Positions 11,812-23,349 of a DNA stretch of 64,000 bases are shown here, piece by piece; positions within the stretch are counted from its first letter, which is position 1, and each line of letters opens with the position of its first letter. The translations under genes and the position numbers were made by a program. Source of the stretch: Dentipellis sp. KUC8613 (Eukaryota > Basidiomycota > Agaricomycetes > Russulales > Hericiaceae); assembly GCA_002286715.1 (NCBI GenBank), contig NSJX01000001.1, forward strand, positions 993,835 through 1,057,834, in the 5' to 3' direction. The notes under the pieces were generated by a model. It worked only from the letters and a program-made list of their open reading frames with translations, had not been told where the DNA came from and made no database searches.

Positions 11812-12288
11812 TCAGTGCCTCCTGCTCTCCTGGATGATCGTGCTGAGTTCCTCCAGCTTGCGCTTCGAGCGCAGAAGGGTCCCGAGCTATCGAAGAAACG
11901 AATCAGCCTTCTGTTGTTTCATGGGGATAAGGTCCCAACACTGGACGTACCCGCTTCTTCGTCAGCTTGCGGGCCTTCTTGTCCTATGTATTGAAGATAG
12001 TGCATAAGAATACAATTCGATCATTTCAAGATCTTCCATGCGTACCTTCGAGTTACGGAGCAGCTCCATAACCCGTCGCTCGTAAGGCGAGAACCCTACG
12101 ACCTCCCGCACAACAGAACGCACAAAAGTTGTCTTCGTGGACCGGATGCCCTTGCGGTGGCTGGGGCGGACACCCTTGGCGATGGGGGTCGTGGGGTGGC
12201 CATGGGCAAGGCCGCGGCGGAGGTCTGCATCGCATACTTCAACAGACTTCTCCTCTCGAAAAGAGGGATACTCACTGTTGCGAACCAT
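11812..12288 (-). CDS. RPL36: 60S ribosomal protein eL36
   Basis: Component of the large ribosomal subunit. Exons 12276-12288, 12046-12224, 11951-11983 and 11812-11886 give 99 aa, the normal length. The first exon is only 13 nt and carries the ATG (MVRN). The product contains [15 protein letters not shown], the strongly conserved [14 protein letters not shown], then [11 protein letters not shown], and ends [15 protein letters not shown]. The tiny first coding exon and strong codon bias fit a highly expressed ribosomal protein gene. Confidence 0.95.
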
Positions 12289-12562
12289 AGTTTTGATCTT
12301 GAGAGACTTGACGAGGGCGGCGGCGGCGGTTTGCTTGGATGCGTATGGTACGCGTGACGCGTGACAGAAATGGTTGTGGCTTGAATCTGTACAGTTCAAC
12401 GTAAATCAATTCCCACGCCTTGGTACACTACAATACTATTTACTGCACCACAAAGTTCAAATGCAGGCGGATATGCCTTCGACTGAATTTCTTGTTCCTT
12501 ACATATATGCCCGAGCAGCCGTGCAACATGGTTCGCGTTCCAACATACAGAAATACAATATA

Positions 12563-14249
12563 TTAAACCGGCGTCATACGCTGAGACGGTGCCGCTTGGC
12601 GAACGATCTTCACCTTCGAGCCAGCCTTCAACATCGGCAACAAGATAGCTGAGGCAGTTGCGCCTTCCTGCGTTGTTGGATACGTGCTAACTGCGGGCGT
12701 CAGCGTCAGCTCAGCGTGATGCACCTTGGTTGGTGATCCATCCTCTCGAACTGGCGATTTGGCAGCGTGCCCTCGTCGCGGTACCCCAGCCGGTCTTTCA
12801 TCCTCCTCCTCTTCCTCCTCTTCCTCTTCCTCCTCCCCTTCTCCCTCGCCCTCCTCTTCTCCCGCGTTGTCCTGACGAAGGCAAAGACCGATACATTCGT
12901 CTGGTCAATTAAAGTACTATCCTAAGAGTAACTTACGGCTTCGTCGAAGTCCTCCATATGTCTATCGTCTGCGCTCTCGGCTTCCTCATCCTCATAATCA
13001 TCTTCCTCGTCGATCCATCGGCCTCGCCAATCGACGAAATCCAGTTCTTCTGGAGTTTCGGGCCGGAGTCTCATCCACTGCATGCGAGGACCGTTTTTGG
13101 CTTTCTCGCTAACCCTAAACCCGTGAATTTTGGCAACATACACTTTGCCTGCGGCACGCTTCTGGCCACCATGTTGGTTGGGGTTCACGAACGGAGGTCC
13201 AGATGAAGAGTTACTTCCTGAGAAGCTTCGAGGGGAGCGTGCGGGAGACAAAGAACCAGATGATGATGGCGGCTTCCAGAAAGGAGCTGGTAGATATTCT
13301 CTGTAACTCTGGAAGAAAAGATGCGCAAAAGTTGTTCCAAAGAAGGCGCCTGCGGTGTGGGGTGTACGGTGAACATCAAAAATATGCTTGAAGCTCAGCG
13401 GTGAACATACCGTCAACCCCCTGGAATCGACTGCTCGGGGGAACATATATATCATTACAGTTGGGGCAGTATAGCTTCACGGTATCAAGGCCTGGCAAAT
13501 CGGAACGTCCGCATGGAACAACATTGTTTCCCATGCAGTAGACACGTGGACAGGAGCCAAAGATGCCTGCCTCATACTTCTCAACCTAGATTGATGAAAT
13601 GTTGAGCTGTGACACGTTGAAGCACTAGGAGTTACGGAAATACCATCGCTTGCAGACCGGCTCGAGTCAGGATGTATCGCTGATGGACAAGTCCATAGAG
13701 CAATTCTGCTGATGCTTCGACGATGGAGACATCAGGGATTTTCGCTGAATCCTCGTCTTAGGGTGTACGGGGCGATAAGGTGAGTGAAGCCTGTCGACGA
13801 CCGGTGTGTAAGCGTACTCACCTGGTTCCACGTCCAAGACCATCTCCATCGCCTCCTTCCAAAACGGCACCATTGCATTCAACCCCGTCAAGTTGAAATC
13901 ATCTTCAATGAAGTCCTCGGCCACTTCGCAGAAGTAGTCGTGTCCAGGCAGTGAACAAAACCAGCTAATCCAAGTTAATGTTGATGTAGGGGTAGACGAG
14001 GCTGCATCGCAGTATCCCGGGAATTTCGACGGAGAGCGTGTCGTTGAAGTATGGGTGGAGAGCAATACAGAGACCTGGTGTTGGCAAGGGTTACACGACG
14101 TTGAATTGACAGGCGCACGTACTGTAGCCTTCCTGCTCGTCCACCTCCTGCATTGCTTCGTCGCCTTCGCCACCAACACTGAGCGTGTCGTCCTCCTGGC
14201 CTTCAGTTTGAGTGTTGTCCATAGCAGTTTTCTGGACCCGACGCGACAT
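12563..14249 (-). CDS. CKB1: Casein kinase 2 regulatory (beta) subunit
   Basis: Dimeric regulatory subunit that assembles the CK2 holoenzyme. Exons 14123-14249, 13822-14001, 13644-13756, 13411-13585, 12937-13349 and 12563-12871 sum to 439 codons. Landmarks are WISWFCSLPGHDYFCEV and EDFIEDDFNLTGL at the start of the conserved core, the zinc finger CPRVYC...CPNC in exon 4, and FFGTTFAHLFF with GFRVSEKAKNGPRMQW. At about 438 aa it is longer than animal CK2-beta because of an acidic N-terminus, a Ser/Pro insertion after YREYLPAPFWKPP, and a C-terminal extension with a long Glu-rich run. The donor of intron 1 is the canonical gtacgt at 14122. The 121 bp of intron 1 are also open in a second frame. 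Confidence 0.93.
12800..12862. repeat. Low-complexity GAG/GAA tract encoding poly-Glu in CKB1
   Basis: An imperfect (CTC/CTT)n tract on the plus strand encodes the Glu-rich C-terminal extension of the CK2 regulatory subunit. Read on the plus strand it gives a spurious proline/leucine-rich frame. Confidence 0.85.
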
Positions 14250-14512
14250 GGGAAAGGGCCACAGCTCAAGAATATCCTGTTAGGATAAGCTTGCCGTAAA
14301 TGACCAAATGAGACCGTAACAGCACGGTGAACGTGCTTTCATACTCCGCCACACGCTTGAGGCCAAGTTCTTCGCGCACAGGTTCGAACCGAACATGATG
14401 ATCATGATGATGTATTCAATGCACATATCGACCGTATATCTCCATCTACTCTCCCCCAACCAACAGTACATATCTATGCGTATTGCCTCGCCGTGTCCTA
14501 ATATCTTCGATC

Positions 14513-15878
14513 TCACGTGAAGCTGCAACTTCCCTGCTCCCGGACATTACCCGCCCAAAACGATGGACCCATGATGACCAACATCAACAGCTGTCCGATC
14601 ACCAGAGACACCCCAACATAGAGCCATGCTTTCCACAACCGCAACGCACTGATCTCCGCAGTGAAAGTACTGACTGTCGTAAGACAACCGCAATAGCCGT
14701 CCGCCAGGCCCTGCAACACGGAACACGCATTTGGCGACACTGGGTTTGGCAGCCCCTGCATAACATGGAACAGTGCCAGTAGCCCCGTACCGAGAGTGTT
14801 CGCCGTGAGTGTGCCGAAGGGCATGAGCTTCACGCGAGGGTTCAGCAAGATTGACAAGGTGTATCGTGTCAAGGTTCCAGGGAAAGAGAACAACAGCGCC
14901 GCCGTCGCCTGGTGTCGGAAGGATGGGGACATCCGAAAGTAGGCGGGATATGTTGCTGCATAGATGAGAATGGATAGGCCTGTCAGGCTGTATCGAATGA
15001 TCTTGCGCGGTGGACGTATTGAGGGTATATATGGCGCGATGATCGAGGATATGTAGACGCCGCACGAAAGCGACGCGATAGAGGCGGATAGCGTGAAGAA
15101 TAATTTTGTGAATCCATCGATGACCTATACAGAACGGTGAGACAGAGAAAGGTAGAAGTAGTAGTATGCGCACGTCTCTCAGCCAATCACGATGAAATTC
15201 CCCTTCGTTTATCCATGAATTAAAGACATCCAACTGCCACCCAGAAAACGTCGTCAGGGATCCACAGAAACCTGACGCAAGCATGAGCATGAGCACTGGA
15301 GGCATGGGAAAGGAAAGTACCAGTTGTAATTGCAGTATAAAGTGGACCATAGCTGATATCGGTTAGTCTCACAGTAGCGGTGAATAGGTTGACGCAACTT
15401 ACAAATTCCCAAGCTGCTCCTTCAGTGGCAGCGCCAAGCCCATAAAAAGGCAGCCAATGGCTTGGACCCATGCCAAGGGAAATATACTTCGGCCGTCGTA
15501 TGTCACCAAGGCTTGGAGTCCCAGCCTCACGAGAACGCCAAAGACGGAGGCTGGCATGAGCAGGGCGAGGACGGCTGGTGAGAAGGGGTGATAGACCTTG
15601 AGAGGGGGCAAGCTTTCTTCACTGGGAGGGCGGTCGATGCCTGCGAGCGATTCGGCATCGTCTATGCTCTCGTGTCGGGCGATCGTCGAGCCTACATCGC
15701 TGAGGTGTGAGGCGCTGCGACGAGAAAGGCTGCGACGACGGCCCGACGTGATGGTGCTGGATCTGCGGCGGGACGTAGGTTCGACCACACCGTTTGCTAG
15801 CCGTGAACCCTCGGAGACGTATGGTTTTGATTTCTCTACATCAGGGTTAGATGAAGAGGAGGGCGAGGAGGACGCCAT
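14513..15878 (-). CDS. FEX1: Fluoride export protein (fused double CrcB/FEX)
   Basis: Plasma-membrane channel that expels fluoride. Exons 15403-15878, 15321-15352, 15174-15271 and 14513-15124 give 405 aa. The N-terminal 110 residues are cytosolic, Ser/Arg-rich and disordered. Two homologous CrcB halves follow: the first has WVQAIGCLFMG and GFCGSLTTFSGWQ, the second has TLTANTLGTGLLAL and GYCGCLTTVSTF, each with about four membrane segments. This duplicated, inverted arrangement is the eukaryotic FEX form. An in-frame ATG at 15932 would add 18 residues; 15878 (MASSSPSSSS) is preferred. The first half has Gln-Ala where the second keeps the Asn of the CrcB motif, consistent with asymmetric pores in eukaryotic FEX. 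Confidence 0.93.
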
Positions 15879-16858
15879 AGGGGCGATGTCCCAATGAACG
15901 ACGATCGTCGACGGATAGACTGTCGACCACACAAACTTGTCTCAGCTCCGCTCCCGCAACTCGGCTCGCACTGAATATTCCACGCACAAACAACCTGAAT
16001 TTCTCAGAACGCAGTCGTAGGATTCTCCACCATGTGGAATGCTCAAGTCAGGGTAAGAGAGAGAAGGTTATGCATTGTCATTTTTAGCCTGACATTAAAA
16101 GCTGTCAGATGGTCTACTGTTCTCGCCGCACTGACACAGATATTGCCCCACAAGACGTCCCGTGGACGGTTCACAAACAGGAGAGAAGGCACGAAAGGAG
16201 TCATATTGTCTTCAGCACTGAAACGGCTACGGAAGGTGAACGGCTACAAGATGGCTGGTAAAATGTCAGAAGAAAGCGAAGCCCAACAATCGACAGTGAT
16301 CAAAGATCCGCGACGCAGGCATTATATCCTTCAAATGTGGCTCTTGGTCCTCGCCATTAGGTAGCACAGAGTGGGTGAGCAAATGGCTACCTTGGTTGTA
16401 AGATAGACCGTGATGTAAGATGAAGAGAGCAAAACTCGAAAAACGAGGGAAAATGGGACGTTGTTTAGGGCAGGACGCGGTTCGCTCGGGACCGGGGAGC
16501 GAATTGTGTTGGTGGGGGTGCCGCGCGTCGCGCGGCGGCCTGTCGAACGAGAACGGGGTCGCGTAAAAGTCATGGGAGGATGTTGCCCGCTCGAGCACTT
16601 CCACGCTACGTCTACCAAGCTTCTTGGTGTGCAGACCGTCTGCTGGACGCCTTCACTCAGGGCAGCCTGCGGTCCCTCCCGGTGACTAACCGTTGCTGAC
16701 GAAATTGACACTGGTATGTCTGCCGTTCAGGACCTGATAAGTACGCAGGTGCGCAGCAGGGCGTCTTCATCCCCGCTGACCCTTCCAGCTTTTCGACCCC
16801 AGGTCATCGGGCGCCCTTCTCGTCCGCCAAGGCTCCAGTGCACGGTGAGAGCTGCGGA
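15879..16858. other. Intergenic region between FEX1 and the DUF7704 gene
   Basis: About 980 bp between two divergent genes. Open frames exist on both strands (for example 16032-16364 plus and 16331-16711 minus), but none has a recognisable product or clean splice structure. It most likely holds both promoters and 5' UTRs, possibly with a 5' UTR intron ending at 16798. Confidence 0.5.
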
Positions 16859-17433
16859 ATGTCCTACACCCGCTCTGCCATCCCCAGATTCTACTACGCT
16901 ATCTTTGGCGTCTACGAGCCGCTGCTCACGACGGCAGGATTGCTCGGGACACTGGTAGACCCGCAAAAGGTGCGTCGTATTTTACGGCAGCCTGACAGTG
17001 CTTGCTTCACGCCCGCTGATTATGACATGCCCAGACGCACAACTTGCAGGCACCATGGCCGAAACATTCGCCGCCGCCTGCAGAGATCCCTCTGGCATCC
17101 ATCGTCACAGTCGTCCAGCTTGCGCATGTCTGCGCCCTGATAGGCGTCATCAACGTGTTCCTGCTGTCGGCGGCACGGAGACATCTGTCCACACAGCCCG
17201 CGATCCAGGAGAAAATAGTCGGTGCCTTGCTCATGCCGCTGCTGATCGGTGACATCCTGCATCTGGTGTTGACCCTGTGGGCGTTGGGCGACAAGCGATG
17301 GCAGTTTTGGAAATGGAGCGGCATGCTATGGACAACTATTTTGTTGGGCCTGACGCTGATGGTCCCGCGCATGACTTGGCACATGGGAATTGGACGATAC
17401 GTAGACAAACGGGACGGGAAAGTGCTGAACTAG
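16859..17433 (+). CDS. DUF7704 family four-helix membrane protein
   Basis: Function unknown. Exons 16859-16969 and 17035-17433 give 169 aa. The start MSYTRSAIPRFYYAIFGVYE is chosen because family members start just before the IPxFY motif. Four hydrophobic segments are visible: FYYAIFGVYEPLLTTAGLLG, VVQLAHVCALIGVINVFLL, ALLMPLLIGDILHLVLTLW and MLWTTILLGLTLMV. The D in LIGDILH and the W residues around FWKWSGM fit fungal DUF7704 proteins. The intron is a clean 65-bp GT-AG joining DPQK to THNL. The family name is from memory of the pattern; no biochemical role is implied. Confidence 0.75.
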
Positions 17434-17925
17434 ATCAACTCGATTAGTAACTTCCAGGTATGTGATACATCCGTCAATCCGTATAGTATGTGTGTTGATG
17501 CACTAGATGATTGCCAGTAATGTACGACTCCTACCTACCATTTACTCATAATGGCCTGGATGTTGCATCTGTCGAGGGGGTGACAGAGCGGAGGCGCATA
17601 GACTATAGATGGGACGAGTACCAATTTCATTGATGTTCGCACTGAACGACGGCATTGAGACGGGGTAGCGGTTAGGGTGCTGCATGATATCTGTGAATGA
17701 AGTGATCAGCAATGGTTATAGTGCATTCAATGCGTAAATAGCCGTGGCAGGAGGTCATATTAGATCAAGAATGATTCAACGGGAACCACAATCCAACGTA
17801 AGTAGTACGGGGGGTTCCCTCAGTCCACGTGTTGAAATCATACCCGCACCACGGAAACGGAGGCAAGACACTCACCAACAGATAATCTACTGAGGAGATT
17901 GTACATAGCGCGTCATTAACTCATG
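17434..17925. other. Intergenic, convergent 3' regions
   Basis: About 490 bp between the 3' ends of the DUF7704 and COX18-like genes. I see no open frame, repeat or RNA gene; presumably 3' UTRs and terminators. Confidence 0.5.
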
Positions 17926-19097
17926 TCACGAAGTGGCCTTTTTCTTCTTGGTCGGCTTCGAAGGCACGACGGGGGCAGCTTTCGCCAAGGTCGCGTTAGG
18001 AATCGGCGCAGGCCTCAAGCGCGCTCGTCGCCGCTCCCACCAGTCAAACACCCACGTCTGGAACAGCCCAAATGTAGCCGAGGAGACCCAATAAAGCACG
18101 ACACCCTAGAGCGCACCACCTTCAGTAATCGCCTCCCTCCGGAGAAGACGTTACCACTCACCCCAGGCACGACCGCGCCAATGAGTATACGCCCCACCGA
18201 CAGCGTCCTCAACCCAAACTGAACGATCTTCCGCGGCTCAATCACCAAATGGCCCTGCGCGCGCTTCTCCGCCACGCGCTTCTCCTCCTGCCGCTCGCGC
18301 GCGACGCCCGCAGGGCTCATGAACCAGCGCGACGACTCGACGTTGGCAAGCGTGATGAGCCCAAGCACGATCGGCAGCGTCGCGGTTGGGTCTGCGTGCG
18401 AGAGCGACGTGAGCGTGAGGAACGACTCGGAGTCGAACACGGTGGGCGGCTGCGAGATGTTCGAGAGCATGATCGACGTCCCTGCGAACACGGGCAGCTG
18501 CGTCACGGGTGGGATGAGCATCGTCGCGATGGGGTTGCAGTGGTGCTTGGCGAGCAGCTCGCTGCGGCGTGCTTTGAGCTGTGAGATCAGAGATCATGGT
18601 GTGAACATGCGGGGGCAAGGGCTGGGGAGGTGGGAGTACGCAACTGCTTTCTGCACGCGCTTCGTGAACTGCTCGCGCAGCTCGTCTTTCGAGCCGCGCA
18701 CGCGTTCCTGCCGCATCTCATTGAGAATGCGCTCCTGGACCTTCGGCTGTTCTGCAATAACCACCGGCGCGACGAGCTCCTCTGCTCTCCATTGCCGCTT
18801 CTTAGCCTGTATCTCCGTGTCAGGCAACCGTATACTCAAGAGTCGAAGACGAAAGCTACGCACCCATACGGAGAACGGCACGGTCAATGCAAGACGAGTG
18901 ACTACCGTTAGCAGGATGATAGTCGTCGAATACGGAGGGAGCGACGGAGGAATAGGCAGGGCCTGTGCGAGGTCGAGGAACCCGTCAGAGGCTCCCTGAA
19001 TGGCCTCTCGAAAGAATCTCCTGCGACCTTGGCCAACTACGGCCCGTCCAGGTCGGGTGGACTTGTGCAGTATGCGCGGTCCTGCATATCTCAACAT
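17926..19097 (-). CDS. COX18: Mitochondrial inner-membrane insertase, OXA1/YidC family (COX18-like)
   Basis: Membrane insertase of mitochondria. COX18/Oxa2 exports the C-terminal domain of Cox2; OXA1 inserts nascent mitochondrial proteins. Exons 18864-19097, 18645-18806, 18162-18578 and 17926-18105 give 330 aa with all junctions in phase 0. The N-terminus MLRYAGPRILHKSTRPGR is basic and presequence-like. TM1 is STTIILLTVVTRLALTVPF, then a coiled charged loop (EQFTKRVQKA/LKARRSEL), then NPIATMLIPPVTQLPVFAG, HADPTATLPIVLGLITLANV and VLYWVSSATFGLFQTW, the YidC-type core. The C-tail is short and Lys-rich (KPTKKKKATS). Shortness and the absence of a long C-terminal matrix coiled coil favour COX18 over OXA1, but this is an inference. 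Confidence 0.8.
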
Positions 19098-19450
19098 GAA
19101 GAACGGGGCCCGGGGTTGGCACAGGTGCACACCGCAAAATGAAAGTTCGCGACCGCTCCGACTTGCGAATAACAGGGTATCACGTGACGACGAAAGGACT
19201 GGAATTCAGGCCGTTCCAGGTCGGACGGATGCAGCATGCACACGCTGGCGATCATGAAGTATCGTACATTGCGTGAATGGCAGTCTGCACTGTACAGTTC
19301 ATTGGCTGGGGCCGGCGGTATGCACACAACACGTAGATAGGATGAAAGAATCATGGAACAAGCATATCATATCTCCTAGGGCATGCGACCCGACAGCAAT
19401 CCTACGCCTATAACATAGTGACAGAATACCACACCGGATGGATCTGCCGC
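19098..19450. other. Intergenic between the COX18-like gene and RPL6
   Basis: About 350 bp holding the 3' region of the ribosomal protein eL6 gene and the promoter of the COX18-like gene. No gene or repeat is seen. Confidence 0.5.
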
Positions 19451-20225
19451 TTAGAACGCCAACTGGTGCGGGTATTCGCCCTTCGAGAGACCCCAGCTTG
19501 CCTTGAGGTACTTGGCGAGGTTTTCCGACTTCTTGATAGAAGCGAGAATGGCCTTGTCGACCTCCTTCTGGTCGGCCGACTTGGTCTCGGGGAACGGCTC
19601 CTTCTCCTTGGGCTTGCCATCAGCGAAGAACTCCTCCTCCGCCGACCGGGAACCCTTCTTCGCGGCCTTGGCGAAGTAGGCGTCGTTGAACTTCTCGTCA
19701 ACCTGCGACTCCACGCGTCAATGCCGGATGTACGAATGAGAGGGCAGCGAACGACGTTACCTTGAAGTCGCCGAGGTCAATTTTTGTGGACGTCGCGATG
19801 ACGTAGGCCTGGTTAACCCGGCGAAGGGGGACACCGTTGACCTTGAAGGGGCCAGTGACCAACAACAACCCGCTCGACAGCTGCTTCAAGAACACAACCC
19901 GCTTCCCCCTGAAACGACCCGCAAGGAGAATCAACACGCTGCCGGGGGTGATGGAGGGGCGGAGGCTCGCGGCCTTGGGCGACTTCCTGCTCTTCTTCGG
20001 CTGGCGGACATCCTCGGCGGGGTAGAAGCGGGGCGCCTTGGACGTGGGGACGAGGCGCTTGCCGCCGTTGTTGGCACCACCGACGGTCACCTCCTTGGTG
20101 GGCGCGACCTCAGCGGCCGCGGGCTTCTCGGTTTTTTTCTGGCCCTTGTAGAGCTGGCGGCGCGCGAAGACTTGCGAGCGCGAGAGGCGGCCGACGCCCT
20201 GGGTGAGTTCGCTGCTGCGGGCCAT
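19451..20225 (-). CDS. RPL6: 60S ribosomal protein eL6
   Basis: Large-subunit ribosomal protein. Exons 19761-20225 and 19451-19702 give 238 aa. The start is [20 protein letters not shown]. The conserved KOW-like core is [20 protein letters not shown] with [18 protein letters not shown] and [19 protein letters not shown]. The C-terminal part reads [17 protein letters not shown] and ends GEYPHQLAF, all typical of eL6. The N-terminal 60 residues are a Lys/Ala/Pro-rich extension. Strong GC-ending codon bias indicates high expression. Confidence 0.95.
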
Positions 20226-20668
20226 CTGGAAACAAGACGCTGGTCAGCACGGGTGAAGCGCACACCGCACACCGCGCAGCTGCGCTGCAAATATTCGAGG
20301 ACCCGGGGAAGCCCATCCGTCCATCCGCGTAGCCATCCATCCATCCATCCGCATCCTCTCTACCAAATTCCACCCAGACTGCAGCATAGCGTGCCAGGGC
20401 CTCCCAGAATGCTGTCGACGGGTCAGAATGACGGAAAATGGCACTCACAGTCGTGGATCTTGAGGTTGCTGTTGAGGATGCCGATATGCTTACAGAGTTT
20501 GCGATGAGGGTAGGCGGAGTTCGGTTCGGTCTGATCGTGGGAGAGCGGTCCTATATCCGGAGTATGGGCGCCTATGACTTTCGTACAATGCGTCATTTCC
20601 CCTTTGAGCCGCTGGCCTTTCGACTTTCATCGCAGATTATTGACTTCGGACCTTGACGACTTGCCAAC
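20226..20668. promoter_or_regulatory. Divergent promoter region RPL6 / SDT1-like
   Basis: About 440 bp between two divergent start codons, containing a (CATC)n repeat at 20312-20356 and short AT-poor stretches. No other element is recognisable. Confidence 0.5.
20312..20356. repeat. Imperfect (CATC)n tetranucleotide repeat
   Basis: Repeated CCAT/CATC units, interrupted twice by CCGCGTAG-like sequence, in the eL6 upstream region. Confidence 0.85.
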
Positions 20669-21673
20669 ATGACCGCCGAACAAACACACGGTGCTGCCCT
20701 ACCAATCTACTCTCATTTTTCTCTTTACTGACCTTCTCAACAGCTGACGACCGAATGGTCGTATTCTTCGATATTGACAACACCTTATACTCGGCGAGCT
20801 CAAAGATCTCCGTTGCCATGGGTCAGCGCATTCATGGTGAGGACCGTGACAATATCACATCTCTATTTCGGCTCATCTAGGCGTGACGATAGCCTACTTT
20901 CTTACCCTCGGCCTATCCGACGAAGAAGCCTCTGAACTGCACTTGAAGTACTACACGCAATACGGACTGGCATTGCGCGGGCTTACCCGGCATCACAACG
21001 TAGGTGAAGCCATTTCATTCCGCGCCCTCGACTCTCGCGATAATTTGAGCTTGGAGGAAGAACAACCTACTAAACTTTGAAACAAACAGACCCACTAGAC
21101 TTTGACCAGAAATGCGACGGCTCGCTGCCACTCGAAGACATGATCAAACCTGATCCTGCGCTGCGCCAGCTCTTCCAGGATATCAACCGCTCCAAAGTGC
21201 GCGTATGGGCCCTGACGAATGCGTATCGCACGGTGCGTTGTTATTTCGGGCGATTTCGCCGCGTTCGTGCCCAATGCTGAGTCCGCCATCAGCACGCAGA
21301 ACGTGTACTCCGGATTCTAAAACTGGACGACCAAGTCGAGGGCATCATTTACTGCGACTACGCAAAGCCGAATTTTGTGTGCAAGCCCGAGCTGCAGTTC
21401 TACATAGATGCGATGGAGAAGGCGAACGTGCAGGATCCGGAGAAATGCCTGTTCGTGGACGACAACCAGGGCAACATCGACGGCGCACGGAAACTCGGTT
21501 GGGGCCGCTGCGTGCACTTCTGCGAATCTGGGCTGGAGGCGATGGAAGGCGGCAAGATCAAGAAGCTCGGCGAAACGCACGCAGAGGGATATGTGCAGGG
21601 TGATAAGAGCGTCGCTGTCATTAGCGACTTGCAGGAGCTGAGAGACGTCTGGCCCGATATCTTCGAGAAGTAG
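20669..21673 (+). CDS. SDT1: HAD-family pyrimidine 5'-nucleotidase (SDT1/PHM8-like)
   Basis: Haloacid-dehalogenase-type phosphatase; yeast Sdt1 and Phm8 dephosphorylate pyrimidine or other nucleoside monophosphates. Exons 20669-20690, 20744-20836, 20881-21003, 21090-21232 and 21293-21673 give 253 aa. HAD motif I is FFDIDNTLY (nucleophile Asp plus +2 Asp). Motif II is the T of VWALTNAY. Motif III is the Lys in NFVCKPELQFY, and motif IV is LFVDDNQGNIDGA. The family feature SSKIS following motif I and the helical cap with YYTQYGLALRGL fit the Sdt1 subgroup. The first exon is 22 nt (MTAEQTH). All catalytic residues are present. The substrate is inferred from the family. Confidence 0.9.
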
Positions 21674-21822
21674 AGTACAGTCGACGACGGACGCACACAA
21701 CTTATACGGAGAAGCACAAGTGTATGTAGATTACAATGATACCGATAGATGTACAGTATGAACACATTGGTGATTGTCCGTGGAGATCCGTGGAGTGCGT
21801 AGATATTCCCTGGTATATGTGG

Positions 21823-23349
21823 TTAAAATAGTGTTACAGATACAACTTGAGCAGATTGGGTGGCTTCCAGCACGATGCCGTCGAAACCGACAAGCCCTGT
21901 GGGTCGTGTAAGATGAAGTGGCGCACGCATATGAAACGCTTCTCACGTGTTGTGGGGCTGGGGAGAGTGAGGGCCTCTTCTTCATCCGTGCGGTCGAACA
22001 GCATCGATGGAGGAGTCTCTCCCGGGCGGAGGAAATGGCTAATTGTGTCGACCTATAAATAACGTTCAGACAACTGCCACGCATGAACGGCACTGAACGT
22101 ACGCGATCATAGAATTTGACTCGAGGAGGGGAGTCTTACGCGAGCCAGCTTCAGCACCATAGCAGAGAGATTGTGGAAATGAAGTTACCATCTTCGTCGT
22201 CCTCAGGTCTGCCTTCGATTTGCCACGGACACCGCTTATAGCGTTGAAAGAGCGCGCTTCCAGGCTGGAAGTCTGTTGGTACTGGGGTGAACTCCTGACA
22301 AAGGTCACTCACCACATTGGTGTGAAGAATAATCTTCTTCACTACGTGGGTGACGTCGGAGATGAGAAAGTCGAGACCGTATTGAAAGTAGTTGTAGAAA
22401 TCTAAACGAGGTGAGACTATGCATCAGTGTTGGGAAGAAGAGCCATACAGGATGGTTCGGCGGGTTCTTCCTCGCTGGGATTACGGGAGTGTATGGACAT
22501 GCGGTCGTCCTCCTTGTAGAACGTCCTCAACGGTGGCCCAAGCTCACAAAGAAGGTCCTGTGCAGTGGTCGCCCCGAGACGGATGTGGACAGGTTCTGTT
22601 TCGTTCGGGTAGAAGCGCAGCAGAACACCGTCGTGTACCTTGGGGTGAGAATTGGAGGGGTGAATATAGGGAAGACACGAGAGTAGTCACCTTTGCAATG
22701 GCTTCAGATAGATCACCATGCATAGCCTGGCAGTCGTCCACCTCGGCCAAGGCATCGCGGACACCGCCATCGAAGCCTGTCTGGGAGATGAGGACACGCT
22801 TCACCTGTTGCATGCGATCTTCGGCCTGCTGTGGAGAGCTGTCGGGCAACGCTTCATCCTGGAAGCTGAAGGAAACGCCCGGATAGCGCAGGTCATTCCC
22901 GGGGTAGGTTGGGCCAAAAGCAAGATTGACACCGACGCGGCGAAGCTCGGTATCTGGGTCAGACAAGACCCTATCCTTGTAGCGCAGGGTGAGGGGGAAA
23001 TTCGGATCGCGGAGTCTGCGGACGGCTATGGTATGAAGACGCTGTTGATGGCCCGAGAAGAGGAGATCAAGATGCGGACGGAGGTGGAGCAGGACGGGGG
23101 TAGTGGGTGAATCTGGGTCGTACTTGACGTCGACATGAGGGAAAGTGTGCTGGTGTGTGCGCAGGAGGTCGAGTACAGACCAGAGAGAAGAGCCTGGGGG
23201 AGGTTAGGAGAGTTGCAAAGGAATAAAAGAGGAAGCATACCCAGGAGAAAGATGCCGAGGCCGTTTGCAGGGCGGATGTCGAGGTCGAGGGCGGAGAGCA
23301 TTGCGGGAAGAGGCGCGGGAGAGTTACCGAGGAACCGCGGTGGGGTCAT
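21823..23349 (-). CDS. PHAF1/UPF0183 family protein (C16orf70 homologue)
   Basis: Eight exons (23241-23349, 22691-23193, 22449-22638, 22313-22401, 22189-22264, 22103-22134, 21947-22052, 21823-21896) give 392 aa, close to the roughly 420 of the animal proteins. The start MTPPRFLGNS leads to LDLDIRPANGLGIFLLGSSL, the family's signature opening. Further conserved blocks are GVNLAFGPTYPG, LGATTAQDLLCELGPP, YNYFQYGLDFLISDVTHVV, HTNVPGSALFQRYKRCPW and FDGIVLEATQSAQVVSV. Animal PHAF1 forms a complex with BCAS3 at phagophore membranes; transfer of that role to fungi is an inference. The gene is divergent from the DUF2985 protein with only 117 bp between start codons. Confidence 0.88.

Noticed and set aside
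12730..12912. Proline/leucine-rich plus-strand open frame
   Set aside because: It is the antisense of the Glu-rich tail of CKB1.
14391..14400. GGTTCGAACC, a perfect tRNA B-box-like sequence
   Set aside because: The flanking bases do not form a T stem of five pairs, and no A box or acceptor stem fits at tRNA spacing.
16032..16364. 111-codon plus-strand open frame between FEX1 and the DUF7704 gene
   Set aside because: No recognisable motif, no splice support, composition unlike neighbouring proteins; overlapping minus-strand frames are equally long.
18238..18618. His/Arg/Ala-rich 126-codon frame within the COX18-like gene
   Set aside because: It is a shifted frame of the real exon 3; low complexity and without homology features.
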